Assembly (NCBI RefSeq): GCF_037042905.1
Contig: NC_087252.1
Location: 3,533,501-3,597,500, forward strand
Source: Lytechinus pictus
Lineage: Eukaryota > Echinodermata > Echinoidea > Temnopleuroida > Toxopneustidae
Reading direction: 5' to 3'
Length of the DNA: 64,000 nt
Below are positions 1 through 11,009 of the stretch, in pieces; position 1 is the stretch's first letter; every line of letters begins with the position of its first letter. Below the pieces are notes generated by a model. The model did not search any database, was not told where the DNA came from, and worked only from the letters and a program-made list of their open reading frames with translations. The position numbers and the translations under genes are program-made.

Positions 1-543
1 TTTAGGTAACAATTGACGCAAGGGCAAAGCGCGTGCTGAAAAAAAAATAATCTGATCTCAAATTTGGACACGCTAAGCACTTTTGGTGATCATGATCTTA
101 TGCTAGCGCGAAGCGTAAGCTAAATTTTTTATATTCCGACACAAAACTGGCCATTCTAAGCACATTTTGTAGTCATGAACAAGATTGGTCATCGAACTGT
201 AAAGCAATTGATGCAAGCGCGAGGCACGAGCTGAAAATTGTTGATATTTGAGCCTTAACCATTGGACACCATGAACACTTTATGTAATCATGAACAGGAT
301 AGCATCGAACTAATTGATGCGAGCTCGAAGCTTTAAATAAAAGTTTTTCATTTTTCGACCCAAAAATGGACGTTCTAAGCACTTTTGTAAATATGAACAG
401 TATGAGTATCTATTCAAGCAATTGATAGGCGACCCACAGTTGGACATTCTAAGCAGTTATCTAACCATGAATAGGACCGAATAGGACCAATTGATGCGAG
501 TAGAACTAGATGAAAAAAAAATTGACCTAAGATTTAGACTTTC
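1..543. repeat. degenerate ~105 bp tandem repeat
   Basis: About five diverged units, each starting near AATTGATGCGAGCGCGAAGC and ending near TTCTAAGCACTTTTGTAATC. Units begin near 9, 101, 207, 312, 421 and 490. The array continues after the inserted elements, around 2148-2168 and 2315-2350. No coding potential is seen. Confidence 0.75.
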
Positions 544-564
544 TAAAGGCCACCGCACACCTTA

Positions 565-1739
565 AGCCCCTTTCACAATTGACGTACGACCTGTTTACGA
601 CCGCCTGCAACAGTTTTTTCTTGTTGTTGCACGATCGATCTCTTGGTGTCTTGCGAGCACTCGCAGTGGTTGTAGACGAACGCACGAATTTGAGGTGGTC
701 GGAGGTGGTCGTGACTGGTGGCATCTGAATTTGAACATGTTCAAAATCCAAACGCGATCAAATACGATTGATTTACTCGCATCAGGTCGTACCATCGGTC
801 GGGCGATCATCGTGTGAGTGTTGTTCAACGTTGTACGACTTGGTGCGAGAGGTGACACAACTACGTATAGTCGCATTTATGCGACTGGAGGTCGTACAAC
901 ACTTGCACATGCGCTAGATACCTACAGAGACCAGTCTTGCGACTGGTTGCGATAATATAAGACTGTTGCAAGACCGATCGAAATTACGGCTTACAACGTT
1001 CCACTACCGTTGCATTCGCATGTATGCGACCGTACAGCCCCTTTCACAATTGACATCCGACCAGTTTACGACCGCCTGCAACAGTTTTTTCCTGCTGTTG
1101 CACGATCGATCTCTTGGTGACTTGCGAGCACTCGCAGTCGTTGTAGACGGTCGCACGAACTCGAGGTGGTCGTGACTGGTCACATCTGAACTTTGAACAT
1201 GTTCAAAATCCGAACGCGATCAAATACGACCGATTCACTCGCATCAGCTCGTATCCGGGGTCGTACCATCGGTCGGGCGATCATCGTGGGAGTGTTGTTC
1301 AACGTTGCACGACTTGGTGCGAGAGGTGGCACAACTAAGTAGTCGCATTTACTCGACTGGAGGTCGTAAAACACTTGCACATGTGCTAGCGACCTACATG
1401 TACAGAGACCTGTCTTGCGACTGGGTGCGATAATATGATGGGCCATAAGACTGTTGCAAGACCGATCGCAACGGCTTACAACATTGCACTACCGTTGTGT
1501 GCGACCGTTCTCCTCGCAATCCCTCGTGCAACACTCGCATGTGATCGCACGAGCACAATAGGATCATAAGCGACTTACTCGTGCAACGGGTTTTACTGGT
1601 TGTTTTTGTTGTACGACAGCTGTTGCAACTGTGAAAGCCTCTTTGCGATATTATGAGATGACTGGCGATTGATGCCTGTTGCAGCCTGTCGCACGACCAA
1701 AAGGTCGCAAGTGGTCGTACGTCAATTGTGAAAGGGGCT
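565..1739. mobile_element. PIF/Harbinger-like element nested in the terminal repeat of the outer one
   Basis: It begins AGCCCCTTTCACAATTG and ends with the complement. It is flanked by TTA at 562-564 and 1740-1742. It sits 18 bp inside the left end of the outer element. Removing it restores a left arm matching the outer right arm (…CACACCTTACGACCCGAC…). Different ends but the same type of 3 bp duplication suggest a related family. Non-coding. Confidence 0.85.
566..1510 (+). repeat. ~472 bp direct duplication inside the inner Harbinger-like element
   Basis: Two copies start at 566 and 1038 with GCCCCTTTCACAATTGAC and stay alignable through the CGACCGCCTGCAACAG and CTTACAACGTTCCACTACCG segments. 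The internal left end is therefore duplicated, giving the element two left-end-like sequences. Confidence 0.8.
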
Positions 1740-2168
1740 TTACGACCCGACTGGTCGGCGACTGGCTTGCGACTGAGAGAGGGGAGATGAATCGCAAGGC
1801 AGTCATAAGCCACGACACCGCACACCTTGCGATCCGATTTGCGACTCACGCATGCGCTTTTTGCTTTTTGGCATAACAACAAAGAGAATGCGTTTACTAC
1901 TGCGTATGCGCGTTGTTTATCACATACGCGTCGTGCAACTCTGCTGTCTGATTGGCTGGAATTTGGATTGAGCTTGCGATCCAGTCATAAGGATTCGACA
2001 TGTCAAATCCTTCCGATTTTCCTTGCGACTTGTCTCTGACCGGTCTGCGACTCTGAAGCTGACATGCGCTGTGACGTCACATCTCCCCTCACTCAGTCGC
2101 AAGCCAGTCGGCGACTGGTCGGGTCGTAAGGTGTGCGGTGGCCTTAAGAAATGTGGTAATCATGACCA

Positions 2169-2314
2169 GGGGTCCGTTGCAGAAAGAGTTGCGTTTAAAC
2201 ACAAGTCAAACAATCAATCGCAAGTCTAAATTGCGCGTTGTTGATTGGTTAAAAATCAAGTTGCGCATGATTTTTAGAGTTGCGTTTGATTGCAACTCTT
2301 TCTGCAACGGGCGC
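2169..2314. mobile_element. short MITE with CCGTTGCAGAAAGAGTTG ends
   Basis: The left end CCGTTGCAGAAAGAGTTGCG is repeated in inverted form as CAACTCTTTCTGCAACGG at the right. The ~145 bp interior also carries TTGCG words. A CAG flank on each side may be the target duplication. Superfamily not assigned. Confidence 0.65.
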
Positions 2315-2429
2315 CAGAATGGCCATCTAACTATGCATTTGATTGGAGAGCTAAACTCATGTGAAATATTAATCTGTTGCCCCGGTCAAACATCGATTTT
2401 GCACAAACAAAATTAAGGTCAGTTTGGGG

Positions 2430-2765
2430 CCCCTTCATTTCAGATTAATTTCGCCCCCCCCCCCTCCCCCCGTAGGGCATTAATTTTGCGCCCTTGTTTC
2501 AGGATAATGTAGCACCCCCGGTCTAACATTTATTTTTGGAACCCAGAACAAACATCAAATTAGCGCCCCAAGGTTGAACATGAATTGGCGCCCAAGGACA
2601 AACATCAAATTGGCGCCCCTATGTCGAACATCAATTATGCGCCCCTAGTTAGAACACCAATTCCGCTCCGATATGTCGAACTTTAATTATCAACTGGGCG
2701 CCCCCCCCTCCCCCCCCCCCCCCGTCGAACATAAATTCGGCGCCCCCTATATCGAACGTTTTACC
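2430..2765. repeat. GCGCCCC minisatellite, ~30 bp units
   Basis: Degenerate units of the type GCGCCCCTATGTCGAACATC, with poly-C runs near 2450 and 2700. No gene is seen here. Confidence 0.7.
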
Positions 2766-2803
2766 CTAAAGCAAAATGTGTTTGCTCCCTAAAAGGTTCA
2801 TAT

Positions 2804-3052
2804 ATGCACCGTATTTGGTGCAAGTGTACACCCTTGATGGTGAATGGGTGACGTCATCAGTCTGCTCATTTGCATACCGAACAGGATGTGCATATAATTT
2901 TTTTTGGTGAAAGTAAGCGAGACTTTAAAATATTACATTCTAATTCTCCATCCGATTTGATGAAACTTTCAGTGTTATGCTTGTTGGATTTTTCTCATTT
3001 TATTCAATTCAACTTTATATTGAGGAGGAATTGTCATTTAGGGTTTATCAAT
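2804..3052. mobile_element. interspersed repeat (TGACGTCATCA type), cut by the LINE
   Basis: It contains GTGACGTCATCAGTCTGCTC, then a TTTGATGAAACTTTCAGTG block. A related block lies at 39760-39900, and the TGACATCATCAGC start recurs near 31735. The right end stops where the LINE tail begins. Family name not known to me. Confidence 0.45.
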
Positions 3053-6000
3053 GTAAGTTCATTCATTTTTTTTCATTCATTTATTGATTCCACTTTTAAA
3101 ACAAATAACATAATATACATAACAAATGTATTCGTAAACATAGTGTATCAAAGATCAAATTAAATATCTAACATAAGTACTTAAACATAAGGTACACTAC
3201 AAAATGTAAAAAAAGTGAGGAGCCTAAATAAAAAGCAGAGCTTGTCGAAAATTAGGCTCCCATTGGGAGAAAATATAAGTTGTTACTTTGGGCGAACAAA
3301 TGTGAAAAAGGAATACATATTTATTACATTGAATGTTTTACACAAAATATATCGAAAGGCATCAAGTAACCAGAAAATGATGAAGTAGAAAAAGAATAAC
3401 AATAGTAAGATAAAATGAAATTGGAAAACGACCAAAAGATGGAGGGGGGAGTCAAGGGATAAATAATAGAGTATAATAAAGAAAGAATAGAAAAACATAA
3501 TTATAATTATAATAATTATTATTAATATTATTATTATTTGCAGTCATCAGTACGATCCAGCATTGTACCTCTCTAAGAGGTATAACTTAAGCTTGTGTTT
3601 GAAACAATTGAGAGAGGGGCTATCAACCAGTTCGTTATCTAGGCTGTTCCAGAATTTGGGTCCTGTTGTTGTAAAAGTGCTATTTGCAAAAACGGTTCGG
3701 GTTTGTGGGAGGTGGTAATGATTAGCTTGTCTAGTTGAATGGGAATGTAAAATGAAATTGCGTTGAAATAATGGCGCAAAGGCATCTGGTAAATTGTCAT
3801 TCTTAAGTTCGAACATAAATATACCAAGATTGTACAAATATAAATCAGATAGTTTCAAGATTTTGCAATTATAAAAAAGATTGTTTGTTTGAGCACGAAA
3901 TCCAGCGTTATTGATTATTCTTATGACACGCTTTTGGACAATGTTAATTTTTTCCAAGAGGGTTTTGGAGCTATTGCCCCATGTTAGAATACAGTAATTG
4001 ATGTAGGGCAAGATTAGAGCAGAATAAAGTATACGCAACACATGAAAGGGTACAAAGTGTTTCAGTTTGTTTATCACACCAGTGTTACGAGATAATAATT
4101 TAGATAAGGAATCAATCTGTACCCGCCATGTTAGCTTACTGTCGATATATATACCTAAAAATTTGGTAGAATCAACCTGGGAGATGTTTTTATTATTTAT
4201 AAGTATACGACCGGGTAAAGTGGACACCGAGTTGCTGAATAGCATAAAATTAGTTTTATCAACGTTAAGGGACAATTTATTGGCCTGTATCCAATCAAAA
4301 ACAGCTGTTAATTCAGTATTAATGATATTTAAAAGAGTATTTGGGTTATGATGGGAGCAAAAAATATTGGAGTCATCAGCAAAAAGAATAAAAGATAACA
4401 CTGAAGAGGAATTCTGTAAATCATTGATATATAAAATAAAGAGGAGCGGGCCTAATAATGAACCTTGTGGGACTCCACATCTAATGGTTTGAGGGGTTGA
4501 TTCAACACCATTAATATAAACATATTGTTGTCTATCATGAAGGTAGTCCCTGAACCACTCCAAGGCCTTTCCTCGAATTCCGTAGTGAGACAACTTGTAT
4601 AGCAAAATATCATGGTTAATGGTATCGAAGGCCTTGGAGAGGTCCAGAAAAATACCCGCAGTATGTAACTTGCTGTCAATAGCTCTGGCAATTTTATTGA
4701 TGAATAACAAGAGGGCATACTGTGTTGTTGAATGTTGTCTGCGGAAACCAAACTGAGAACCAGAAAGCACATTATTGTTATTTAAAAAATCAAAGAGGCG
4801 AGAGTAGACAATTTTTTCTAGTATCTTGGAAAAGCTGGTTAAAAGAGATATAGGGCGAAAATTTCCTAAGTCATGTTTATTGCCTTTCTTAAAGATAGGT
4901 ATGACCTTGGAGATCTTCATTTTCTTTGGGACCGAGCCAGTTGTTAAAGATAAATTAAATATATGTGTTAACGGACAGACTATTTGGCAAATGACTTTTT
5001 TTAATAAGGCATTTGTTACACCGTCATATCCAGGGCTTTTCTTAAGCTTCAGGTTGCTTACAATATCAATAACCTCAGTTTCTTGAACAGGAAGGAAAAA
5101 TAAACTATGAACAATTTTGTTACGTAGGAAAGAATGAAAGGGGGAATTGGTAGCAGGTATGTTTTCTGCAAGATTAGGTCCTATGTTAACAAAGAATGAA
5201 TTGAATGCGTTGGCAATGCTAGTCTGATCGTCAATGCATGCGCCTTCAAACTGGATGTCGTTAAATTCATGACTATCATTATTTGTTTTATTTAAAACCT
5301 TATTAATTATTTTCCACGTACCACCAATGTTAGATCTAAATAAAGAGAATTGATTCGAAAAGTATTGTTCTTTTGCCATACGTAGAGTAAAAGTTAACTT
5401 ATTCCTGTAAAGTTTGTATCTCATTTCGTTAGTTTCGCTAGGATTTGCTTTGTATTTGCAGAATAATCTGTTTTTCTTATTTATAGACCTAAGTAAACCT
5501 TTGGAAATCCAGGGTGATCTGGGTATCTTCTTATAGTTTCGACGAGCAGAGCATTGAAGGGGTATGGTGGTATCAAGTGATTCAAAGAATATATCAATAA
5601 ATTTATCAAAAGCTTGGTTGGAATCTTCGAGATTAAGTATCGGTTGCCAGCTAATAACTGAAAGACTTTCTTTAAATCTATTAATATTGTTCTCAGATAA
5701 AATCCTAAATTCGTTGTATTTATATTTTTTTGATAGAGAGGAATTTTTAATGTTTGATATGAAGGAAAATATTGGGAAATGATCAGATAGATCAGAGACA
5801 ATAATTCCAGAAAGGGAAGGAGAATGTATATTTGTAAAGATATTGTCTATTAGGGTTGACGAGTTATCAGTAACTCTAGTGGGCCTCGTGATGGCCGGAG
5901 CGAATGAATGTGTGAGTAAGATCTCGACAAAGTCTCTGCAATTTGAATTTTGGTGATATTGAAATAAGTTGATATTAAAGTCTCCCATGATAAAGCACGG

Positions 6001-6640
6001 TTTGTTACTGATGATAGGTGAGGACAATATAGACTGAAGTATAGATATAAACTGTGAGGAATCAGCATTTGGAGGTCTATAAATTTCACCTATGATAATG
6101 TTTTTATCACATTTCAATTCAACGAAAAGACATTCTATATCTTGAGTCATGTATGTTAATTCAGGTCTAGTATAAAAAACTAGCTTATCAGATAAATAAA
6201 ATGCGACTCCGCCTCCTGATTTGCCTTCCCTATTGTTGCAAATAAGCTTGAACCCTTCTATTGAATGTATTGATGTGGGCGAGTCAGTAAACCAGGTTTC
6301 ACAAAGTCCGATAATCGAAAGATTTACATCTAAATTATTGATGAATAATTGGAATGGGTCGAGGTTTTTGTTGAGGCTACGTGCATTGTGGTGTAGGAGA
6401 GAGAGTGTACTTGGGCACCTGGCAAATGTGTTCTCAGATAATTGGCTTGAAAGATAATAGTCAGAAGACAAGTTATTCACAAAAACATCATTTTCATCTG
6501 ATTCAAGTTGGAATTCAGGCATTTCGTTGTTAAGTTGATTAATACTGCTTACTGTACTATGATATGAGGGAGAAAGAATTTCAGGATCGTGGTTAGCCAA
6601 AGAAGCAACATTAGTATCAATGGGGCAATTGGTCATGAAA
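3053..6640 (-). mobile_element. non-LTR retrotransposon (LINE), near-complete, minus strand
   Basis: One long EN-RT frame (3547-6636) is followed by a ~490 bp 3' untranslated region. This ends in AATAAA and short ATGAA repeats around 3055-3085. The 3' region shares a GACAAGCTCTGCTTTTTA block with the second LINE near 21762. The lack of stops suggests recent activity. No separate ORF1 was recognised upstream, so the 5' boundary is uncertain. Confidence 0.8.
3547..6636 (-). CDS. LINE endonuclease-reverse transcriptase (ORF2-like), 1029 aa
   Basis: Encodes an APE-type endonuclease followed by a reverse transcriptase, which nick the target and copy the element RNA into DNA. Endonuclease motifs in order: HNARS near residue 83, CETW near 112, MGDFN near 216 and SDLSDHFPIF near 283. 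RT motifs: KKSPGYDGV, FRPISLLTSFSKILEKIV, FLDLSKAFDTINHDIL, GVPQGSLLGPLLFILYIND and the catalytic FADD near residue 751. The C-terminal GPKFWNSLDNELVDSPSLN block is usual for this class. The FADD form and overall layout fit CR1/L2/Daphne-type elements; the clade is inferred. The start is the first methionine of the open frame, about 80 residues before the endonuclease. The frame has no stop or frameshift, unlike the copy at 18.5 kb. Confidence 0.9.
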   Translation of the reverse strand: MTNCPIDTNVASLANHDPEILSPSYHSTVSSINQLNNEMPEFQLESDENDVFVNNLSSDYYLSSQLSENTFARCPSTLSLLHHNARSLNKNLDPFQLFINNLDVNLSIIGLCETWFTDSPTSIHSIEGFKLICNNREGKSGGGVAFYLSDKLVFYTRPELTYMTQDIECLFVELKCDKNIIIGEIYRPPNADSSQFISILQSILSSPIISNKPCFIMGDFNINLFQYHQNSNCRDFVEILLTHSFAPAITRPTRVTDNSSTLIDNIFTNIHSPSLSGIIVSDLSDHFPIFSFISNIKNSSLSKKYKYNEFRILSENNINRFKESLSVISWQPILNLEDSNQAFDKFIDIFFESLDTTIPLQCSARRNYKKIPRSPWISKGLLRSINKKNRLFCKYKANPSETNEMRYKLYRNKLTFTLRMAKEQYFSNQFSLFRSNIGGTWKIINKVLNKTNNDSHEFNDIQFEGACIDDQTSIANAFNSFFVNIGPNLAENIPATNSPFHSFLRNKIVHSLFFLPVQETEVIDIVSNLKLKKSPGYDGVTNALLKKVICQIVCPLTHIFNLSLTTGSVPKKMKISKVIPIFKKGNKHDLGNFRPISLLTSFSKILEKIVYSRLFDFLNNNNVLSGSQFGFRRQHSTTQYALLLFINKIARAIDSKLHTAGIFLDLSKAFDTINHDILLYKLSHYGIRGKALEWFRDYLHDRQQYVYINGVESTPQTIRCGVPQGSLLGPLLFILYINDLQNSSSVLSFILFADDSNIFCSHHNPNTLLNIINTELTAVFDWIQANKLSLNVDKTNFMLFSNSVSTLPGRILINNKNISQVDSTKFLGIYIDSKLTWRVQIDSLSKLLSRNTGVINKLKHFVPFHVLRILYSALILPYINYCILTWGNSSKTLLEKINIVQKRVIRIINNAGFRAQTNNLFYNCKILKLSDLYLYNLGIFMFELKNDNLPDAFAPLFQRNFILHSHSTRQANHYHLPQTRTVFANSTFTTTGPKFWNSLDNELVDSPSLNCFKHKLKLYLLERYNAGSY

Positions 6641-7193
6641 GGAACTGGTTGAGAGTTGGGATTGAAATAGGTGGAATCAACATCAATAGCTTGTACGAAA
6701 CGGGTTGGACCATGGAGCTAATGCAAATCATTGGAACATGTGTGTACAAAAGAGAGCATATGTAAATTTCTGAAAGAAAATAACTATGTAAATACCATGC
6801 TGGATCGCAACAAGGAATGCAAGGGGAATTGACAGTAAAAATAAAAAACAAATTCCATTCAGAAAGAAAATGTCATCTGGTTTTCCTTAATGACTTTATG
6901 TAAAACATTGAATATTTAGATGCGTTACAATGTATTATAGAACTAATACCAAATAAGATAACAGTATTGGTCATACGTTTTAAATGACAACTCACAGTTA
7001 CCACCTAAGTGAATTAAGGAGAAAAATATAACTCCAAAATATCAATATGTAGTTGATAAAAAAACTAGCCGTATATAAAGAAAGAAAAAAGTTGTAAGAC
7101 TATTGTTAGACCAAATATTGTGGATAAGATCTTAGATTAACAACAGGCCTACATGAAATCAATGGAATTTGGTGTTATATCAACTACAGTGTC
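6641..7193. other. no gene seen; possible LINE 5' leader
   Basis: AT-rich sequence upstream of the minus-strand LINE. No ORF1-like frame or repeat was recognised. Confidence 0.4.
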
Positions 7194-7195
7194 TA

Positions 7196-7367
7196 CACTG
7201 TAAAAAAAACGATGCGCCAACCCATGCAGCACCTAAAGCGCCTGCACAGCGACCGCACCACGAGTGCCGATCCCTTAGTCTAAATTTGAACTAAAAAATC
7301 AGCACCCGTAGCGCAGCCACTATACAAGCACATCAAGCGCCAAATTAGCACATCATTCCTTACAGTG
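7196..7367. mobile_element. short element with CACTGTAA ends and GCGCC words
   Basis: Starts CACTGTAAAA and ends TTACAGTG, with TA on both sides. The interior repeats GCGCC/AGCACC words. The ends match those of the element at 23237-23475, so both probably use the same transposase. TA duplication would fit Tc1/mariner, while CACTG ends would fit CACTA. Undecided. Confidence 0.6.
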
Positions 7368-7747
7368 TATATAAGGAGCCTGCAGTTGTCAATATTCTTG
7401 CCAGGATCAACCTTCTCGTCTCTATATGTTATTCTCCTGTCTATCTTGACTTCTTCATTTTGATTTCCTTCTCTACTTTCTCTTTTCTAAATATATCTGT
7501 TGATCCTCGAAAAGTGCAATGTAGTATGAAAGAGGTTTCGATATTTTTTTTCATTTATTATCAAAACGTCTGTAGTATATTTTATATGTGATATTTATTT
7601 TACTCCTTAAGACATTTTACCCCAAAATGTAATTAATGAAATGTATAATTGTGCTTTTAATTTTGCAATTCACATGTATTCCAGTTTGTTGAATGGAATA
7701 TGTGGAGAACTTCAATTTCAATATGTGAAGAATTTCAATTTAAATTA

Positions 7748-7876
7748 AAAGCTACTAGATGTAGAACAGAATATTACAAACGGTCATTTGTTTACACGGG
7801 CATAGTTCAGTGGAATAATCTCACAGTTGAAATTCGACACTCTCCTAATCTCAATACTTTCAAAAATAATCTGTAA
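7748..7876 (+). pseudogene. LINE reverse transcriptase C-terminal fragment
   Basis: The frame reads KATRCRTEYYKRSFVYTG, then IVQWNNLTVEIRHSPNLN and ends FKNNL-stop. This is the tryptophan-asparagine C-terminal motif of non-LTR polymerases (compare FWNSLDNELVDSPSLNCFK in the intact copy). Only this tail and AT-rich 3' sequence to about 8.4 kb remain, so the copy is strongly 5'-truncated. Confidence 0.65.
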
Positions 7877-8818
7877 ACATATTGACAAATCAACTCCGTA
7901 CTACTGCTAGTGCTTATATCCCCACTTTATTACATTTAACTATCAATGGGTAATACAATTTTCAGTCTTTTTATCTTGATTTCTTGATTGATGTTGATGG
8001 GGTATAGTAGATTGTATCAGATAATGTTGTTGTCTATATTGATATCCCACATATGTATTGTTTTTTTTATATTTTTATATTTGTATATATGGATGTATAA
8101 GTACTGTGTGCTAATGTTCACATATTTAGCTTATTTCTCTTAGCCAAATTCAATATTACATTTTCTATATTCTTTTGTATATTCCTTTCTGTTAAAGAAT
8201 CGGGTAGTATTTCCATGTATGTATTTATTGCTGTTTGTCATGCATTTTTAATTTATTCACCTTTTTGGTTTTGCTCGATTTCCTAAGGTTACTAAATGAT
8301 ATTCACATTTGTCTTTGTACTTTGTAACATATTGCTGTAAGCTATGTATACATTTTAAGTCTTGTTTTATCATCTTTGTCTGTTTGTTCTGGGCTGATAT
8401 ACATTTCTGTAGTTATGTACATGCATATTTTACTTTTTTTAAAGCATGAGATGAAAGTGTGGCAGGTCAAACTTTTTTTTTAAGTAGACATTTTCATTAC
8501 ATTTCTGTCAGTCTGAAAGTCATTTCTCTTCAAATTCACAAAGAAAATGTGATATTTTCTTGAAATAAGAAAAATATTTTTTTTCTCCAGACACCCTACT
8601 TAGATCTAGTGGAATAGATCTGATTTATCTTAGACAAAAAGCTTTGAACAGTCTCTGTATTGTTTGTTCCGCTGAATTATGACAGTCTGCGTTGGCCTCT
8701 CTCACCAAGGCAATGTGATATGACAGTAAAATGTCAAAAAAAAATTCAATAAATCCCCAGAAACGACGGTTATTCCTGTCTACAGTGTTAAATCTGACTA
8801 TCGCTGCATTGCTTGCCA
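7877..8818. other. AT-rich, no gene seen
   Basis: The first part may be the 3' untranslated region of the LINE fragment. Nothing else recognised. Confidence 0.4.
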
Positions 8819-9470
8819 AGGAAATAGGCCTGGCTAAATTTAGAGTTAGGCCTAGGCCTAGTCCTAACGTTAGACCTCTCTCTACTCCTAATTTAGGTCC
8901 ATATCTGTTTCTTTGAAGAGTTTTTTATGTAAACTTTTTTTGGGACTCGTTTATGTTTCCAGGTCTAGGAATAGAAAACAGGCCTAAACCTAGACCAACA
9001 GCTCAGTCTTGACTAGACTAGGCCTGGCCTCGATTTATGTAAAAATTTAGATCTAGGCCTAACGTTAGTCTGTGCTATATATAAATCATTTTAGATTCTA
9101 TTTCTAGCCTAGCCGGTAGCCCTAATTGGCTGATCTAGTCTACTGTATGATCTAGAAGCACTGGTCGAGATCTAGACTAAATAACTAGACTAAAAGTTAG
9201 ACCCTATCTAGACCTAGAACTAGATCTATATCAATCTAGGTATGTATAGGTCTAGATCAGAAATGTGTAGACTCTCAACATGCTCAATGTAGATTCTAAA
9301 TAAATAAAAAATAAATGTAGGCTAGTCTACAGTAGATCTACCCATCTAACGTTAGTCCTTTAATTTGAAGTAGGCTAGAGTTCTAACGTTGGATTATTTA
9401 TATTACTAGATCTAAAGGATCTAGATCTAAAGCTAGGGACTGTAGCTCGAGATCTAGAGGTCTAGCACCT
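8819..9470. other. tract rich in TAGGCCTA, AGATCTAG and CTAACGTTAG words
   Basis: The words TAGGCCTA, TCTAGA/AGATCTAGA and TAACGTTAG recur throughout at irregular spacing, so this is biased composition and not a tandem array. A milder tract occurs at 59790-59850 and its inverted copy at 60480-60540. No exon recognised. Confidence 0.55.
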
Positions 9471-9749
9471 CCCTTAAAACTAGTACTAAGCCTACAGCTA
9501 CATTGTAGTTCTCTGTGTAGCCAAACAACGGTTAGCATTGTCTTAATCTTATTTTGGTGTGTGTAGTTACCATCATACAAACACATATTTTGATGAATGA
9601 GAAAATGTGCCTTGCAGATTATTTTACCTCAAGTCAAAACCTAGTGTTCTAAATTTCATGGGCATAGGCCTATGTCTTAAAATGAAGAAGTAGTTCATTC
9701 CATTAGATGTGTTTACACATTTCATATACATGTACATAGCACGTCACAT

Positions 9750-10157
9750 TTAATCGGAAATCATGATGCCAGTGATAATAACATAAATACATTTTTGAAT
9801 ACACTATTTTCATATGATTTTTATCCATGTATAAATATACCTACTAGGATAACTCCAATGTCAGCGACAATAATTGATAACATATTTTCCAATTCTTCTA
9901 ATGATAATAATCATAGTGGTGTTTTTACTTATGATATTACGGATCACTTACCAATATTTTTTATTTCTCCACTTCTGATGCTTAATGATGATAAAAAGCC
10001 GAATAAAAGAAAATATAGAAAAGAAAATTTGAATACTATTTCGGCCTTAATTGAAGACTTAGTAAGAGAAGAATGGCATGAAATTATGGTTCAGCATGAT
10101 GTTAATAGAGCTTACAAATACTTTATTGACAAACTAACTCATTATTACAAGTTGTAA
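9750..10157 (+). pseudogene. LINE endonuclease-domain fragment
   Basis: The open frame reads FLNTLFSYDFYPCINIPTRI, then SATIIDNIFSN and TYDITDHLPIFFI. These correspond to the PTRVT...STLIDNIFTN...SDLSDHFPIF segment of the endonuclease in the LINEs at 3.5 and 19 kb. It continues for about 60 residues into the linker and stops at 10157, where the 160 bp tandem repeat begins. No RT domain follows. It diverges strongly from the other two copies, so it is an older or different subfamily. Confidence 0.75.
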
Positions 10158-10159
10158 AC

Positions 10160-10975
10160 TGATAAAGAAGTTCAAATCACTTGATTTTCATCTAACTTTG
10201 ATATTTGATTTGTTATCATGGCAACATGATTTTTTATAAAGTCATAAAATATAGTTTGCACATCGTCACATCAAGACTAATGTTTATGCCACATTTCATG
10301 AGAATTGGTCGAAACTGTGGAAATAGTTGGAATTGCAAGATTTTTACATTATTTTTGCCATAATATACCGTTACCATAGCAACACAATTTCCGACACATG
10401 CAAAAATGTGTCTTGCAAATTTTCATCTAAAGACTTATGTCTGTGCCGAATTTCATGAGAAATCGTTTGAAACTTATAAAGTAATTAAAACCACAAGTTT
10501 TTCACCTAATTTTCGATATTTGATATGTTGTTACCATGGCAACGCAATCACATACTTTAGGCATAGAATATGTTTTGCTCATCTTCACAATAAGACTAAT
10601 GTATGTGCCACATTTCATGAGAATTGGTTAAAAACTGAGGAAGTAGTTGGAACAGCATTAAAAATATTTTTACATAATTTCTGTAATAATATACCGTCAC
10701 CATGGCAACACAATTTCCGACACATGAAAAAATGTGTCTTGCACATCTTTACCTCAAAACCAATGTGTGAGCCAACTTTCATGAGAATTGGTAGAAAACT
10801 GCTGATGTATTTTAAAAAGAAAAATTTTGGCCATAATATACTGTTACCATGGCAACACAATTTCCCAAAAAAGGAAAAAAAAAACTTCGTACACCTCCTT
10901 ATCTTGAGACCAATGTTTGTTCCAAATTTCATGAAAATCGGTTAAAAACCGAGGAAGTAGCTGGTAATGCAATAT
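10160..10975 (+). repeat. five tandem ~160 bp units (TTCATGAGAATTGG type)
   Basis: The landmark TTCATGAGAATTGG recurs at 10294, 10452, 10614, 10778 and 10928 (spacing 158, 162, 164 and 150). Each unit also has an ACCATGGCAACAC word. A frame stays open across several units (10406-10945), but this looks like a consequence of the repeat, not a gene. Unit length and the CCATGGCAAC word recall ~160 bp repeats carried by some marine-invertebrate transposons; that link is from memory. Confidence 0.75.
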
Positions 10976-11009
10976 AGGCATACATTCTAAAAAATTGTTG
11001 GCCATGATT

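Larger units (their letters stand above)
547..2144. mobile_element. PIF/Harbinger-like non-autonomous transposon (outer)
   Basis: The ends are perfect inverted repeats, AGGCCACCGCACACCTTA at the left and its complement at the right. The flanks are a TAA duplication (544-546 and 2145-2147). A 3 bp TWA duplication is typical of PIF/Harbinger. Without the inner insertion the element is about 420 bp, and its inverted repeats extend to roughly 65 bp. The uninterrupted tandem repeat around it confirms the insertion point. No transposase frame is present. Confidence 0.85.

Noticed and set aside
10406-10945. 179-codon open frame as a gene
   Set aside because: It runs through the 160 bp tandem units and repeats with them. 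No recognisable domain.
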